DNA of 64,000 bases from Actinomadura opuntiae (GCF_030283205.1 NZ_JASNWF010000001.1:124001-188000), one strand, 5' to 3'. Shown: positions 33,159 to 41,813, numbered from the stretch's first letter. Translations and numbers: made by a program. Notes: generated by a model from the letters alone, not told the origin.

Positions 33159-33932
33159 ATGACGCGGTACTGGTTCGGCGGGCAGCCGTCGGATTACACC
33201 TACAACGTCGACCCCAGCGGCGCCGTGGTGTTCGCGCCATCGGCGCAGCTCGCGGCGTTCAACGCGCAGACCGGCGGCGCCGCCTATGACAGCCTGCTGG
33301 ACGAGGGCGGCAACCAGACCGCGACGCTGGTCGCCGGGGACGGGACGATCCTCCCGGCCGGCAAGACACCCCGGTTCCAGGGCCCCGACGAGGTGCTCTC
33401 GCTGTGGATCGGGCCCGCGGACGGGTCGGGCACCCGCTACCTGATGCTGACCACCGACCTCGCCGATCTGCTGCGCGGCAAGCTCGACCTCGCCGGCGGG
33501 ACGATGGAAGGCGAGCTGCGGCTGCAGGACGACTCCCCCGCCGCCAGCGAGGACTACGTCGACTCCCACGGCGGCGCGGGCGGCGCACCGAGCATCCTGC
33601 CGTTCTCGGTGACCGGCATCCTGTCCGTACGCGCCGGAACCGCCAGGGTCTACAACGACACCGGCAGGCCGCTGACGCTCGGGACGGTGCGGGCCTCGGC
33701 CGCGGTCGCACCGGCCGGGCAGGCGCTGATTGTCGACGTGCTCCTGAACGGCACGAGCATCTACACCACGCCGGCGAACCGGCCGACCATCGCGGCCGGC
33801 GCGGTCACCGGGACCGGCGGCACCCCCGGCGTGACCACCTGGGCGCCGGGCGACTACCTGACCGTCGACATCGTCCAGGTCGGCACGACCACGCCCGGGT
33901 CGGACCTCACCGTGACGGTTCCGTCGACATGA
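33159..33932 (+). CDS. minor tail or fibre protein
   Basis: 257 residues from ATG 33159 with GAGGAGGAA upstream. The start MTRYWFGGQPSDYTYNVDPS is typical of short actinophage fibre proteins. The middle LRGKLDLAGGTMEGELRLQD matches the repeat seen in tail fibres (LDLAGGTMxGxLxL). The last 110 residues form a beta sandwich with Gly/Thr loops. It is coupled by overlap to the next gene. Confidence 0.6.
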   Translation: MTRYWFGGQPSDYTYNVDPSGAVVFAPSAQLAAFNAQTGGAAYDSLLDEGGNQTATLVAGDGTILPAGKTPRFQGPDEVLSLWIGPADGSGTRYLMLTTDLADLLRGKLDLAGGTMEGELRLQDDSPAASEDYVDSHGGAGGAPSILPFSVTGILSVRAGTARVYNDTGRPLTLGTVRASAAVAPAGQALIVDVLLNGTSIYTTPANRPTIAAGAVTGTGGTPGVTTWAPGDYLTVDIVQVGTTTPGSDLTVTVPST

Positions 33933-36532
33933 CCCCGCCCGTCGTCCACACCGGCGCAGGCGACTTCACCGTCGCCACCGACCCGTCCAACGGCAACATC
34001 ACCTGCGGCAAGCCGCCGAACACCTCCAGCGGCGACGTGCTGATCGCTGTCCTGAACAGCACGATCGCCTCCACCTGGGACATCGTCCCCGAAGGGTGGA
34101 CGCAGGGCGCCATCGTCAACACCACCCGCACCACCAGCGTCTTCTACAAGGCGATCCCGTCCGCGGCCGCCGAGACCGCCACCGATTATCACTGGCACCT
34201 GGCTGGCGGCGCCGGACGTATCGGCGCGCTGATCTTCCGGGCGACCGGGGTGGACGGAGAGGACCCGATCGACGCCGTGGGCGCCGGCGGGGCGGGGACC
34301 GCCGCGATCGTGGACCCGGCCGTCATCGCCGAGTCCGCCGAGGCGGTCCTCCTCGCGGTGTTCTGTAGCTACATCGCCTCCGGCAGCCCGACAGCGATCA
34401 CCAAGCCCAACGGCATGACCAACGTGGGCGGCTGGAGCGTCACCACCGGCACGAACTCGACCACGTGCCTGGTCACCTACGAGACCCTCGCGGCGGCCGG
34501 TGACAGCGGCACCCGTACCGCCGCCGTCGCCCCGGCCGGCGCGAACGGGACCGGCCTGATGGTCACCCTCAAGCCGGGCACGGTCGCGCAGCCTCCACCG
34601 GCGCCGGTCGCGCACTTCGGCGCGGACGACGTGTCCACGGTCGCGGTGTCGTCGTCGCCGCTGCTGCGGGTGCCGAAGCCCCCGGCCACCACTGACGGTG
34701 ACCTGCTCGTCGGGGTGTTGCAGCACCGCAACTCCGGGCCCGTGTTCAGCACGGTCCCGCCCGGCTGGACGCCCTGGCCGGTCGCCTACAACGCCAACGG
34801 GATCCTCGCCGCGTACTGGAAGCGGGTCGATGACGCCGCGGGCGAGCCGGACGTCTACACCTGGCGCAGCCCGAACGGGTCGGCCAGGGGCGCGGCGGTG
34901 GTGTTCCGGGTGACCGGCGCGGCAGCGCCCGGCCCGGAGGGCGGCCCGGTCGACTCTGTCGGCGCCGCAACCGGGGCGGGCACCGACAGCATCACCGCGC
35001 CGCCGGTGGACATCTCCGCGCCCGCTGCGCTGCTCCTGGCGTGCTTCGCCACGACGGCGAGCAACACCACCCCGCCGGCCGTCACCGCGCCGGACGGGAT
35101 GCAGGAGGTCGCCGCCGTGCCGGTCGTGACCGGGTCCGCGTCGGCGTTCCTGCAGGTGTCCGCGCTCGAGCTGATGGCGTCCGGGTCGTCCGGGGCCCGG
35201 ACCGCCGCCGTCTCCCCGTCGGCGGGCAGCGCCGCCGGTTTCCTGTTGGCCGTCGCGCCTCCCGGGTACGGGACGGCGCAGCCGCCGCAGCTCCTCGGCC
35301 GGCTGACCGGAGGCGTCACGGCCGAGGCCGCGAGGGTCACCGCGGTGACGAAGTTCGCCGGGTCGGTGCGGTTCGCGTGCAGTATGAGCCCGGACCTGTC
35401 CTCGCCGACGTTCACCCCATCGGTCGTCCCGGACCGGGACGGCATCGCGGCCGGGGAGTTCTCCGGCCTGTCCGCCGACACCGTCTATCACTGGGCGGTC
35501 GAGCTCGACGGGGCCCTCAACATCGTGGACGTGTCGAGGTTCCGGACCCTGCCGGATGCGGGCGCGCCGGCGTCGTTCTCCTTCGCGGCGGGGAGCTGCG
35601 CGGACACCAACTCCAACGCCGCCTCGTTCGCTGACGCGGCCGCCCGGGTCGGACCGACCGGCGCGCCGCCGCTGTTCGTCGCGCACCTGGGCGACATGCA
35701 CTATCAGGACATCGGCGCTGATGACCGGGCGTGGGTGCTGGCCGCCTGGCTGAACGCGATCGGGCAGCCGAATCAGCAGGCGCTCTACGGGGCGGCGCCA
35801 TTGGCGTACACGTGGAGCGATCATGACTTCGGCGGCCCGAACGTGGCGGCGAGCAGCCCGGCCGCGCCGGCGGTTCAGTCCGTCTACCGCAGGCTGTTCC
35901 CCTCGCATCCGCTGCCGGGCGACGGGGTCGGGATCTACCAGTCGTGGCAGGTCGGGCGGGTCCGGTTCATCCTGACCGACGGCCGGTCCTACATGGACCC
36001 GATCACCGCGCCGGACAACGCCGACAAGTCCAAGCTCGGGCCGGTACAGAAAGCGTGGTGGAAGGAGCAGGTGACGGCGCCGGGCGCGGGCCTGGTGGTG
36101 TGGCTGCACGAGGACGGCTGGCACAACGCCTCCACGTTCGGGGGCGATGACACCTGGTCGGCGTACGCGACCGAGCGCCGCGAGCTGGCCGACTACATCA
36201 CCGAGCACCAGGTGCCGCTGCTTTACGTCCACGGCGACGTCCACGCGCTCAGCTATGACGACGGCTCGCACGTCCCCGGCCGTTTCCCGCTCATCAGCGT
36301 CAGCCCGTGGGACCAGACGACGTTCATCGGCAACGGCGGCCTCACCGGCGGTGTCGTCCCGACCCCGCAGTCCCCGTCGGTGAAGGCCCAGCAATACGCC
36401 TGGTTCGACGTGCTGGACGACGGCGCCCAGATCCTCGTCCGGTACCTGGGCGTCTCCGGCGGCCAGGTCGTCCAGCGCATGGACTTCTCCTGGGGGATCG
36501 ACCGGCGCACCGGGTGGGGCGTGCCGACGTGA
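33929..36532 (+). CDS. tail protein with a PhoD-like metallophosphatase domain
   Basis: 867 residues from ATG 33929. Two related beta-sandwich units of about 200 residues make up the N-terminal half (GDVLIAVLNS... and GDLLVGVLQH..., each ending in GTRTAAVAP or GARTAAVSP). A fibronectin-like segment follows. Residues about 555-850 carry PhoD motifs: SFAAGSCADTNSN, HLGDMHYQD (Asp589), WSDHDFGGPN, WLHEDGWHN and HGDVHALSYDDG. PhoD-family enzymes cleave phosphodiesters, including wall teichoic acid in Bacillus. At a tail tip this suggests a receptor-degrading enzyme acting on teichoic acid or a similar wall polymer; the substrate is inferred. Confidence 0.8.
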   Translation: MTPPVVHTGAGDFTVATDPSNGNITCGKPPNTSSGDVLIAVLNSTIASTWDIVPEGWTQGAIVNTTRTTSVFYKAIPSAAAETATDYHWHLAGGAGRIGALIFRATGVDGEDPIDAVGAGGAGTAAIVDPAVIAESAEAVLLAVFCSYIASGSPTAITKPNGMTNVGGWSVTTGTNSTTCLVTYETLAAAGDSGTRTAAVAPAGANGTGLMVTLKPGTVAQPPPAPVAHFGADDVSTVAVSSSPLLRVPKPPATTDGDLLVGVLQHRNSGPVFSTVPPGWTPWPVAYNANGILAAYWKRVDDAAGEPDVYTWRSPNGSARGAAVVFRVTGAAAPGPEGGPVDSVGAATGAGTDSITAPPVDISAPAALLLACFATTASNTTPPAVTAPDGMQEVAAVPVVTGSASAFLQVSALELMASGSSGARTAAVSPSAGSAAGFLLAVAPPGYGTAQPPQLLGRLTGGVTAEAARVTAVTKFAGSVRFACSMSPDLSSPTFTPSVVPDRDGIAAGEFSGLSADTVYHWAVELDGALNIVDVSRFRTLPDAGAPASFSFAAGSCADTNSNAASFADAAARVGPTGAPPLFVAHLGDMHYQDIGADDRAWVLAAWLNAIGQPNQQALYGAAPLAYTWSDHDFGGPNVAASSPAAPAVQSVYRRLFPSHPLPGDGVGIYQSWQVGRVRFILTDGRSYMDPITAPDNADKSKLGPVQKAWWKEQVTAPGAGLVVWLHEDGWHNASTFGGDDTWSAYATERRELADYITEHQVPLLYVHGDVHALSYDDGSHVPGRFPLISVSPWDQTTFIGNGGLTGGVVPTPQSPSVKAQQYAWFDVLDDGAQILVRYLGVSGGQVVQRMDFSWGIDRRTGWGVPT

Positions 36533-36558
36533 AAGGGGCCGTCGGGTGAGGGGGCTTG

Positions 36559-36885
36559 GTGGATGACCCGACCGTCAAGTGGCGTCTGGACCGCCTCGAG
36601 CAGCAGCAGCACGAGCAGGCAGCTCGCTCCATCTCCCCCGAGCTGTACGCCCGCGATCGCGCTGAACTCGAGCGCGACATCGCTGACCTACGGCGGCACC
36701 TGGACAAGGTCGAGAAGGAATGCCAGGACCGGGTGGAGAAGGCAGAGAAGCGGGTCAGTGACCGGCTGGACAAGTCCGGGACGAACTGGAGGCAGAGCCT
36801 TTTCCAGGGCGTGCTGCCGACGCTGTTCCTCGCGCTCACTCTCCTGGTCACGGTGCTGCTCGCGCTCCGCGGCGCCGGGAAGTAG
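36559..36885 (+). CDS. coiled-coil protein with one C-terminal membrane helix
   Basis: About 108 residues from GTG 36559 (TTG 36556 also possible) after GAGGGGG. A long charged coiled coil ([20 protein letters not shown], then [12 protein letters not shown]) precedes one TM helix near the end ([20 protein letters not shown]). Such tail-anchored coiled coils in lysis modules can be holin-like or spanin-like. It lies between tail-tip and lysin genes. Confidence 0.6.
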   Translation: MDDPTVKWRLDRLEQQQHEQAARSISPELYARDRAELERDIADLRRHLDKVEKECQDRVEKAEKRVSDRLDKSGTNWRQSLFQGVLPTLFLALTLLVTVLLALRGAGK

Positions 36886-36890
36886 GGACC

Positions 36891-37475
36891 GTGGTTAAAC
36901 GGATGAGGGTCGCGCGGTGGCAGATCGCGAACGCCATCGGCTGGTGCGCCGTCGGGCTCGTGCTGGTGTTCGTCGTCTCGCAGATCCAGGTGCTCGGCGG
37001 GCGGCTGGCGAAGGCGGAGCGGAAGTCGGAGGCGTACGCCTCGCAGCTCCGCGAGCACGGCCTCGAACCGAACCCGCCGGGACCGTCCGGCGCGCCAGGA
37101 GCGCAGGGCCCGGAAGGAAGCCCCGGCGCGGCGGGCGCGAACGGCAGCCCCGGCAAGTCGGGACCGCGAGGGCCCGCGGGCGAGACCGGACAGCAGGGCG
37201 CGCCGGGCAAGACAGGGGCGTCCGGCGCGCCGGGCAAGGCCGGCGCTTCCGGCGCCCCGGGGCAGCCGGGCAAGGACGGCTCGCCCGGTCCTGCAGGCCC
37301 GCAGGGGCCGCAGGGTGACGCGGGCCCGCGCGGCGCTCAGGGGCCGCCTGGCCCGTCCGGGCCGCCGGGCCCGCTGTGCCCGTCCGGCCAGCACCAGGAG
37401 GCCCGGACGGTAATGACCACGGACGGCCCGCAGCCGTCCACGATCTGCGTGCCCAACGAAGGGGGCCAGGGATGA
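36891..37475 (+). CDS. membrane-anchored collagen-like protein
   Basis: 194 residues from GTG 36891. A TM helix spans residues about 17-32 ([13 protein letters not shown]). A short charged helix follows. Then 33 uninterrupted Gly-X-Y triplets run from Gly64 to Gly160 ([15 protein letters not shown]...). The last 34 residues have two Cys (PLCPSG, STICVP). Collagen-like stretches are known in phage fibres, but an N-terminal TM anchor is unusual for a virion part. The protein may stand on the host membrane or act with the lysis genes. Its stop overlaps the endolysin start. Confidence 0.7.
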   Translation: MVKRMRVARWQIANAIGWCAVGLVLVFVVSQIQVLGGRLAKAERKSEAYASQLREHGLEPNPPGPSGAPGAQGPEGSPGAAGANGSPGKSGPRGPAGETGQQGAPGKTGASGAPGKAGASGAPGQPGKDGSPGPAGPQGPQGDAGPRGAQGPPGPSGPPGPLCPSGQHQEARTVMTTDGPQPSTICVPNEGGQG

Positions 37476-38479
37476 CGGTGTTCGGGGTGGACTACGCGTG
37501 GGGACGCCCCGGCGTGTCCGCGCTCAAGCGCGCCGGCGTGAAGTTCGCCTGCCGCTACCTCTCGCACGACACGACCGGGAAGAACCTGACCCGCGCCGAA
37601 GCCGAGGAGCTTTCGGACGCGGGGATCTGGCTCGTGGTGGTGTGGGAGACCGCCGCGAACCGCGCGCTGTCGGGACGGTCCGGCGGCGTCGCGGACGCAC
37701 GGGACGCTGCGGCGCAGGCAAAGGCGTGCGGCATGCCCGGCGACCGGCCGATCTACTTCGCGGTCGACTGGGACGCCTCCGCCTCGCAGCAGGCGAAGAT
37801 CAACGCCTACCTGGAGGGCGCCGCGTCCGTCCTCGGCCGCGGCCGGGTCGGGCTGTACGCCGGATACGGGCCGGTCAAGAGGGCGTTCGACGCGAAGAAG
37901 ATCGCCTACGGCTGGCAGACCTACGCCTGGTCCAACGGCCGGTGGGACTCCCGCGCGCAGCTGCAGCAGTACTCCAACGACCGCCGGATCAACGGCGTCG
38001 GTCTCGACTACGACCGCGCTGTCAAGGACGACTTCGGGCAGTGGCGCGTGGGCGTCACGCCCGCCGCTACCGACCAGCAGGAGGACGACGACATGCCCGA
38101 GTACGTGAGCCTGGGCCTCTCCAAGCCCGTCGCGCTGAAGGCCGGCGCGAAGACCCGCATCGGGTTCGACAAGGAGTACGCCGACTGGGGCAAGGCGCAC
38201 GCCGACCCCGGCGCCTACCCCGGGATCCTGTCCGGCGGGAAGGCGCCCGGGACGAGCTTCTCCCTGTCGGTCAACATCACCGACGGCGTGAAGTGGCGGC
38301 TCATCGAGACCGACCCCGACAAGAAGTACGCCACCTCCAAGACCTACGAGACCCGCGTCGGCTCCGGGACGGTCACGGGCCGGGTGAACACCAAGCAGCA
38401 CCTCTACGTCGAGGTCGAGCCCGACAAGGACGTCACGGTGAACGTGGCCGTCCGCGCGCTGTACTGGCGCGCCCGCTGA
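37472..38479 (+). CDS. endolysin with a DUF1906/Rv2525c-like glycoside hydrolase domain
   Basis: 335 residues from ATG 37472, coupled to the collagen-like gene. Residues 1-195 form the DUF1906 TIM-barrel ([66 protein letters not shown]). Asp7, Asp99 and Asp101 are candidate catalytic acids. The C-terminal 128 residues (from [13 protein letters not shown]) look like a beta-rich wall-binding domain. This part also has its own translation start, see 38093. The enzyme probably cuts peptidoglycan or wall glycan at lysis. Confidence 0.75.
   Translation: MTVFGVDYAWGRPGVSALKRAGVKFACRYLSHDTTGKNLTRAEAEELSDAGIWLVVVWETAANRALSGRSGGVADARDAAAQAKACGMPGDRPIYFAVDWDASASQQAKINAYLEGAASVLGRGRVGLYAGYGPVKRAFDAKKIAYGWQTYAWSNGRWDSRAQLQQYSNDRRINGVGLDYDRAVKDDFGQWRVGVTPAATDQQEDDDMPEYVSLGLSKPVALKAGAKTRIGFDKEYADWGKAHADPGAYPGILSGGKAPGTSFSLSVNITDGVKWRLIETDPDKKYATSKTYETRVGSGTVTGRVNTKQHLYVEVEPDKDVTVNVAVRALYWRAR
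38093..38479 (+). CDS. nested cell-wall-binding domain from an internal start in the endolysin gene
   Basis: ATG 38093 (residue 208 of the endolysin) is preceded by a perfect AGGAGG at 38079-38084 with 8-base spacing, inside the linker between the two domains. It would give a 128-residue free binding domain. Several Gram-positive phage lysins are known to co-produce such a fragment and assemble with it. Expression is inferred from the site. Confidence 0.6.
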   Translation: MPEYVSLGLSKPVALKAGAKTRIGFDKEYADWGKAHADPGAYPGILSGGKAPGTSFSLSVNITDGVKWRLIETDPDKKYATSKTYETRVGSGTVTGRVNTKQHLYVEVEPDKDVTVNVAVRALYWRAR

Positions 38480-38541
38480 CCCACCGCCGCCTCCACCGCC
38501 CCGGCCGCCCGGACCGGGGCTTCGTCGTCTCTGGGGGTCCG

Positions 38542-38619
38542 ATGCTCTGGCGCCTCGCGACGTCCGCCGCCGCGGTGCTGGTCGCCGTCGCCCCGCTCAT
38601 CTCCCTGTGCGCCCGCTGA
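38542..38619 (+). CDS. possible 25-residue hydrophobic peptide
   Basis: ATG 38542 after CTGGGGGTCC opens a short frame (LWRLATSAAAVLVAVAPLIS) ending in CAR. It is one predicted membrane helix, located between endolysin and peptidase genes. It could be a small lysis helper. Too short to be sure. Confidence 0.3.
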   Translation: MLWRLATSAAAVLVAVAPLISLCAR

Positions 38620-38693
38620 CCTCCCGTCCGGCTGCGCCCGCTCACTTCCCCGGGGGCTCCCCCTGGGACTGTTCACGCCTTGTAGGAGGGACC

Positions 38694-39584
38694 TTGTCCG
38701 TCACGTTCCAGCCGGGCCGGAAGGCGCCCGTCCCGGAGAAGCCGCGGCTGTCGATGTCGGCGCTCGTCGCCGCGGCGCCGGCCCCGCCCGCGTCGGTCGA
38801 TTGGTACTCGGCCGTCGGGTCCTGGCCGATGTACCTGAACGATCAAGAGGGCGACTGCACGATCGCCACCGAGGCGCACACCCTGCAGGGCGCCTCGACG
38901 TACGGCAACGGCGCCACGGTGACCGTGACCGACGACGACGTGCAGGTCGTCTACTCGCGGGTCAGCGGCTACCGGCCGGGCCACCCGGAGACCGACGTCG
39001 GCGCCGTGATGCAGGACGTCTACAACGACTGGCGGCGGACCGGGCTCGCCGGCCACCGGATTCTCGCGTTCGGCGAGGTGCGGGTGTCCGACCGCGAGGA
39101 GGTCAAGGCCGCGATCAACGTGTTCGGGTCGGTCGGGCTCGGCCTGGTCGTCAGCGAGCAGATGATGAGCGACTTCAATTCCGGCCGCGGCTGGACCCGC
39201 TCGGGCGGCAGGTCGCTGGGCGGGCACGCGGTTCCGGCGGTCGGCTACGACGAGGCCGGCGTCTGGCTGGTGACCTGGGCGAAGGTCATCCACATGTCGT
39301 GGCCGGTGTTCGAGGACGTGGTGGAGGAGGCGTGGGCGGCCATCCTGCCGGAGTGGCTGAACGCCGACACGCAGCTGTCCCCGCTAGGCGAGGAGCTGTA
39401 CGCCCTCGGGGCGGAGCTGGCGGCGCTGACCGGCGGCGAGAACCCGTTCCCGAGCCCGGACGGCCCGGCCCCCGACCCCACGCCGGAGCCCGCTCCGGAG
39501 CCGGAGCCGGGCCCCGGGCCGTCCGGGTGCCTCGGGCAGTTCATCGGCGAGCTCAAGACCCTGATCCGCAAGTACGGCGGGTGA
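38694..39584 (+). CDS. papain-like cysteine peptidase-fold phage protein
   Basis: 296 residues. TTG 38694 is taken as start because GGAGGG (38685-38690) lies at the right distance. NDQEGDCTIATEAHTLQG places Cys55 at the start of a helix, and SLGGHAVPAVGYDEAGVW places His178, the papain/C39-type Cys-His pair seen in actinophage proteins with a GDCTxA motif. A Pro/Glu-rich linker near 255-280 leads to a short C-terminal helix. It may cut wall cross-bridges or a host protein; the substrate is not evident. Confidence 0.6.
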   Translation: MSVTFQPGRKAPVPEKPRLSMSALVAAAPAPPASVDWYSAVGSWPMYLNDQEGDCTIATEAHTLQGASTYGNGATVTVTDDDVQVVYSRVSGYRPGHPETDVGAVMQDVYNDWRRTGLAGHRILAFGEVRVSDREEVKAAINVFGSVGLGLVVSEQMMSDFNSGRGWTRSGGRSLGGHAVPAVGYDEAGVWLVTWAKVIHMSWPVFEDVVEEAWAAILPEWLNADTQLSPLGEELYALGAELAALTGGENPFPSPDGPAPDPTPEPAPEPEPGPGPSGCLGQFIGELKTLIRKYGG

Positions 39585-39587
39585 CCC

Positions 39588-39878
39588 GTGCCCATCTGGA
39601 CGGCGCCGCCCCGCAAGCCGGGCCTCGGCCGGATCGTCCACTACCGCGGCAGGGTGGGGCGGCTCGCGGTGCGGGCGGCGGTCGTGACGGCGACGCTCGA
39701 CAGCCTCATCCCCGACGGCGTCGTGGCCGGGGACGTGCCCGCGCTCGATGACGCGATGCACGTCCACCTGTGGGTGTTCACCCCGGGCGGCGGGTTCTCG
39801 GAGTTCAACGTCCCGTACTCGCCGCCGCGGCCCGGAGGGATCACGCCCGGCTGCTGGTGCTGGCCGCCCCGGGACTGA
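39588..39878 (+). CDS. hypothetical phage protein of the lysis module
   Basis: 96 residues from GTG 39588, three bases after the peptidase stop. LGRIVHYRGRVGRLAVRAAV, DAMHVHLWVFTPGGGFSEF and PYSPPRPGGITPGCWCWP match a recurrent small actinophage protein of unknown role. It is beta-rich with an aromatic C-terminus. Coupling suggests it works with the upstream peptidase or is made at the same level. Confidence 0.55.
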   Translation: MPIWTAPPRKPGLGRIVHYRGRVGRLAVRAAVVTATLDSLIPDGVVAGDVPALDDAMHVHLWVFTPGGGFSEFNVPYSPPRPGGITPGCWCWPPRD

Positions 39879-39920
39879 GGACCCCCGCCACCGCCGGCGC
39901 CCGCGGGCGCCGGCCGGTCC

Positions 39921-39953
39921 GCCTCCACCGCTGTGGAGGCCGGGCCCCTTTTC
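39921..39953 (+). terminator. rho-independent terminator before the holin gene
   Basis: GCCTCCAC (39921-39928) pairs with GTGGAGGC (39933-39940) around CGCT, followed by CGGGCCCCTTTT. The holin gene starts 48 bases later with its own strong RBS, so its expression may depend on read-through. Confidence 0.6.
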
Positions 39954-40000
39954 AACGTGGGCGGCGTGGGCCGCCCGGTGACCGAAGGAGGTCGCGAAGC

Positions 40001-40396
40001 ATGAAGATCTTCGGCAGGGAGCCCGCGCAGTGGCTCGCCGCGCTCGCCATCCTGGTCGAGCTGCTCGTCGCCGTGGGCGTCCCGCTGACCAAGGACCAGC
40101 AGTCCTACGTCAACGCGGCCGCGACGGCGGTCATGGGTGCGCTGGTCGCCTGGACGGTCGCGCGGGAGAAGTTCGCCGCGCTGGCCGGCGGCGCGGTGTT
40201 CGCGCTCGGGCAGCTCGCGGTGTCGCTGGGCCTGGACGTCAGCCAGGACACCATTGCGGCGATCGGGTCGGCGATCACCGCGGGCCTGGCGCTGTGGCTG
40301 TACGGGAAGGTGACGCCTCCTGTGTCGGAGGACGAGGTGCAGGCCAGGCGCGCGCGGAAGGCCGAGGCCCGGCAGCGCAAGCGCGCCGCGGCGTAA
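40001..40396 (+). CDS. holin
   Basis: 131 residues from ATG 40001 with GAAGGAGGT upstream. Three hydrophobic stretches (WLAALAILVELLVAVGV, AAATAVMGALVAWTVA with FAALAGGAVFALGQLAVSL, and IAAIGSAITAGLALWLYG) are followed by a very basic tail (ARRARKAEARQRKRAAA). This is the usual make-up of actinophage holins next to lysin genes. It would form membrane lesions that let the endolysin out. Confidence 0.75.
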   Translation: MKIFGREPAQWLAALAILVELLVAVGVPLTKDQQSYVNAAATAVMGALVAWTVAREKFAALAGGAVFALGQLAVSLGLDVSQDTIAAIGSAITAGLALWLYGKVTPPVSEDEVQARRARKAEARQRKRAAA

Positions 40397-40412
40397 CCGG
40401 TCCGGTACGGCG

Positions 40413-40448
40413 GCGCCCCCGCTCCTTCCTCGGGAGGAGCGGGGGCGC
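40413..40448 (+). terminator. strong terminator at the end of the late operon
   Basis: A perfect 14-bp stem (40413-40426 with 40435-40448) and 8-base loop, 17 bases after the holin stop. It marks the end of the plus-strand structural and lysis transcript and also faces the convergent lipoprotein gene. Confidence 0.75.
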
Positions 40449-40506
40449 TGTTGGCGTCCTGGGGGTTAGGCGTGCCCGGCCTGCGCCGTAGAACCGGGTG
40501 AACTGA

Positions 40507-41061
40507 TCAGCGGACAGGCAGGGTGGGGCCGTAAGGCATGTCAACCCGCGCTGGCACCTCCAGCAGCGCGGCGCACGCCTTCCCCGCCCCCTGCCCTGTC
40601 CGCGGTACTTGGATGGTCTTGTACTGGCTGGAGGGGCACAGCTTCTGGTCGAACATCAGTGTGTCGATCTTGGCGTTGTGCGCGTCGTAGAACTCGAACG
40701 CGTCGGGGTCGATGTCCAGGTCGTCGCTGCTGCGGTTCTCGTACCGCCACGTGAAGGTGATCTTCTGCGCGACCTTGCCGTCCGGTGCGTTGAGGACGTT
40801 GACCTCCGGGTGCTTCTCGGCGCGGAAACCGCTGATGTACACCGTCACCGGCGGGTAGTCGTCGGTGCGTGCGCAGGGCTGTGGTGAGCAGGCGGGCGCT
40901 GCGCTGGTGGGCGCGGTCGGCGGAGTCTTCGGTACGGCTGCCGTGCGTTGTCCGGACGTGTGGTCGTCACCGGAGCAACCGGACATGGCCGCGGTTGCCA
41001 GGGCGCCGGCGATCGCAGCGGCGGCGAAAGGGCGGGGGGCGAGGCGGAGAGGCGTCGGCAT
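40507..41061 (-). CDS. secreted lipoprotein (prophage moron)
   Basis: 184 residues from the ATG at 41061. The signal peptide (AAAAIAGALATAAMSGC) ends in lipobox MSGC. A Thr/Pro/Ala linker and a CSPQPC pair follow. The mature part is an immunoglobulin-like beta domain (YPPVTVYISGFRAEKHPEVN, IDPDAFEFYDAH) resembling DUF4352-type surface lipoproteins. It runs against the late operon, as expected for a lysogeny gene. It could alter phage adsorption to the lysogen. Confidence 0.7.
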   Translation of the reverse strand: MPTPLRLAPRPFAAAAIAGALATAAMSGCSGDDHTSGQRTAAVPKTPPTAPTSAAPACSPQPCARTDDYPPVTVYISGFRAEKHPEVNVLNAPDGKVAQKITFTWRYENRSSDDLDIDPDAFEFYDAHNAKIDTLMFDQKLCPSSQYKTIQVPRTGQGAGKACAALLEVPARVDMPYGPTLPVR

Positions 41062-41327
41062 CGGACTTCCCTCGTCGGGGGGCAGGGGTGTCGAAGCGCG
41101 CCCTCACCTTAGCCAGGTGATCATGGGGCTGGGTAGCGGTTCAGGGGGAGGCCAGTGGTTTCCCGGACCGCGCCCCACGGCGGCCGAGGCTGGCGGGTAG
41201 CGTCGGCGGGCGCAGACTTATCCACAGAACGCGGTTCGAATGCCGCGCGCGGTCGTGGCTTCATACGGTCACGACATGGACACCGAACCGCACGTATCTC
41301 GATCACACGTTCGACTACCCTGGGCGC
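41062..41327 (+). other. intergenic region with one DnaA-box-like site
   Basis: 266 bases between the lipoprotein start and a small ORF. TTATCCACA at 41218-41226 matches a DnaA box but stands alone, so an origin is not supported. GACTACCCT just before GTG 41328 could be a -10 for that ORF. Confidence 0.35.
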
Positions 41328-41600
41328 GTGCCCCATGCCCTCGTCGTTGACCGACTGATCACGGCCCGTCTGCTCGCCGTTGCGACGCGGCACGCTGGAT
41401 GGCGCGTCCCCTGGGGCCCGGATCGCGCGGCCGCACTGCTGGAGCTGCGACAGGTCGCGACCGAGCAGGTGAAGCGTCGGCGGCCGCATCCGCCGGCGGA
41501 ACGCATCCGGCCCGACCTGCTCGCCGAGGTCGCCGGGCTGCTGATCGGCACGGCGCCGGACTCCCACCCCAAGCAGAACGCGATCGCCGCCGACCCTTGA
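41328..41600 (+). CDS. small hypothetical protein
   Basis: 90 residues from GTG 41328. The protein is helical and Arg-rich (RLLAVATRHAGWRVPWGPDR, ALLELRQVATEQVKRRRP). No RBS is clear; the start may be leaderless. Directly after its stop, another frame reads LDVLAELVDADTRRGLVDEW up to a stop near 41757. The two parts may be one gene broken by a frameshift, or two short genes. Function unknown. Confidence 0.4.
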   Translation: MPHALVVDRLITARLLAVATRHAGWRVPWGPDRAAALLELRQVATEQVKRRRPHPPAERIRPDLLAEVAGLLIGTAPDSHPKQNAIAADP

Positions 41601-41813
41601 CGTCCTCGCGGAGCTGGTCGACGCCGATACGCGGCGGGGGCTGGTCGACGAGTGGGTGCGGGTGGGCATGGAGCGTGCGGCGGCGGGTCAGGGTGCGCCG
41701 TTCTCCCGGCCGCCGCCAGGTGCGCCCGGCGCGGGCCGGGCGCACCGCGGGGAGTGATCCAGGCCGGAGGCGCTGACGGCGGCCCGCAAGTCGCCGCACG
41801 GTGGCGGATAACT

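Noticed and set aside
36891..37475. Collagen-like protein as a tail fibre
   Set aside because: The N-terminal TM helix and coupling to the endolysin argue for membrane location, although virion proteomics could reverse this.
41218..41226. DnaA box as evidence of an origin
   Set aside because: A single match without a cluster or AT-rich unwinding region is not enough.
41225..41255. tRNA 3' end suggested by GCGGTTCGAATGCCGC
   Set aside because: The T-stem does not pair properly and no acceptor, D or anticodon arm can be built around it.
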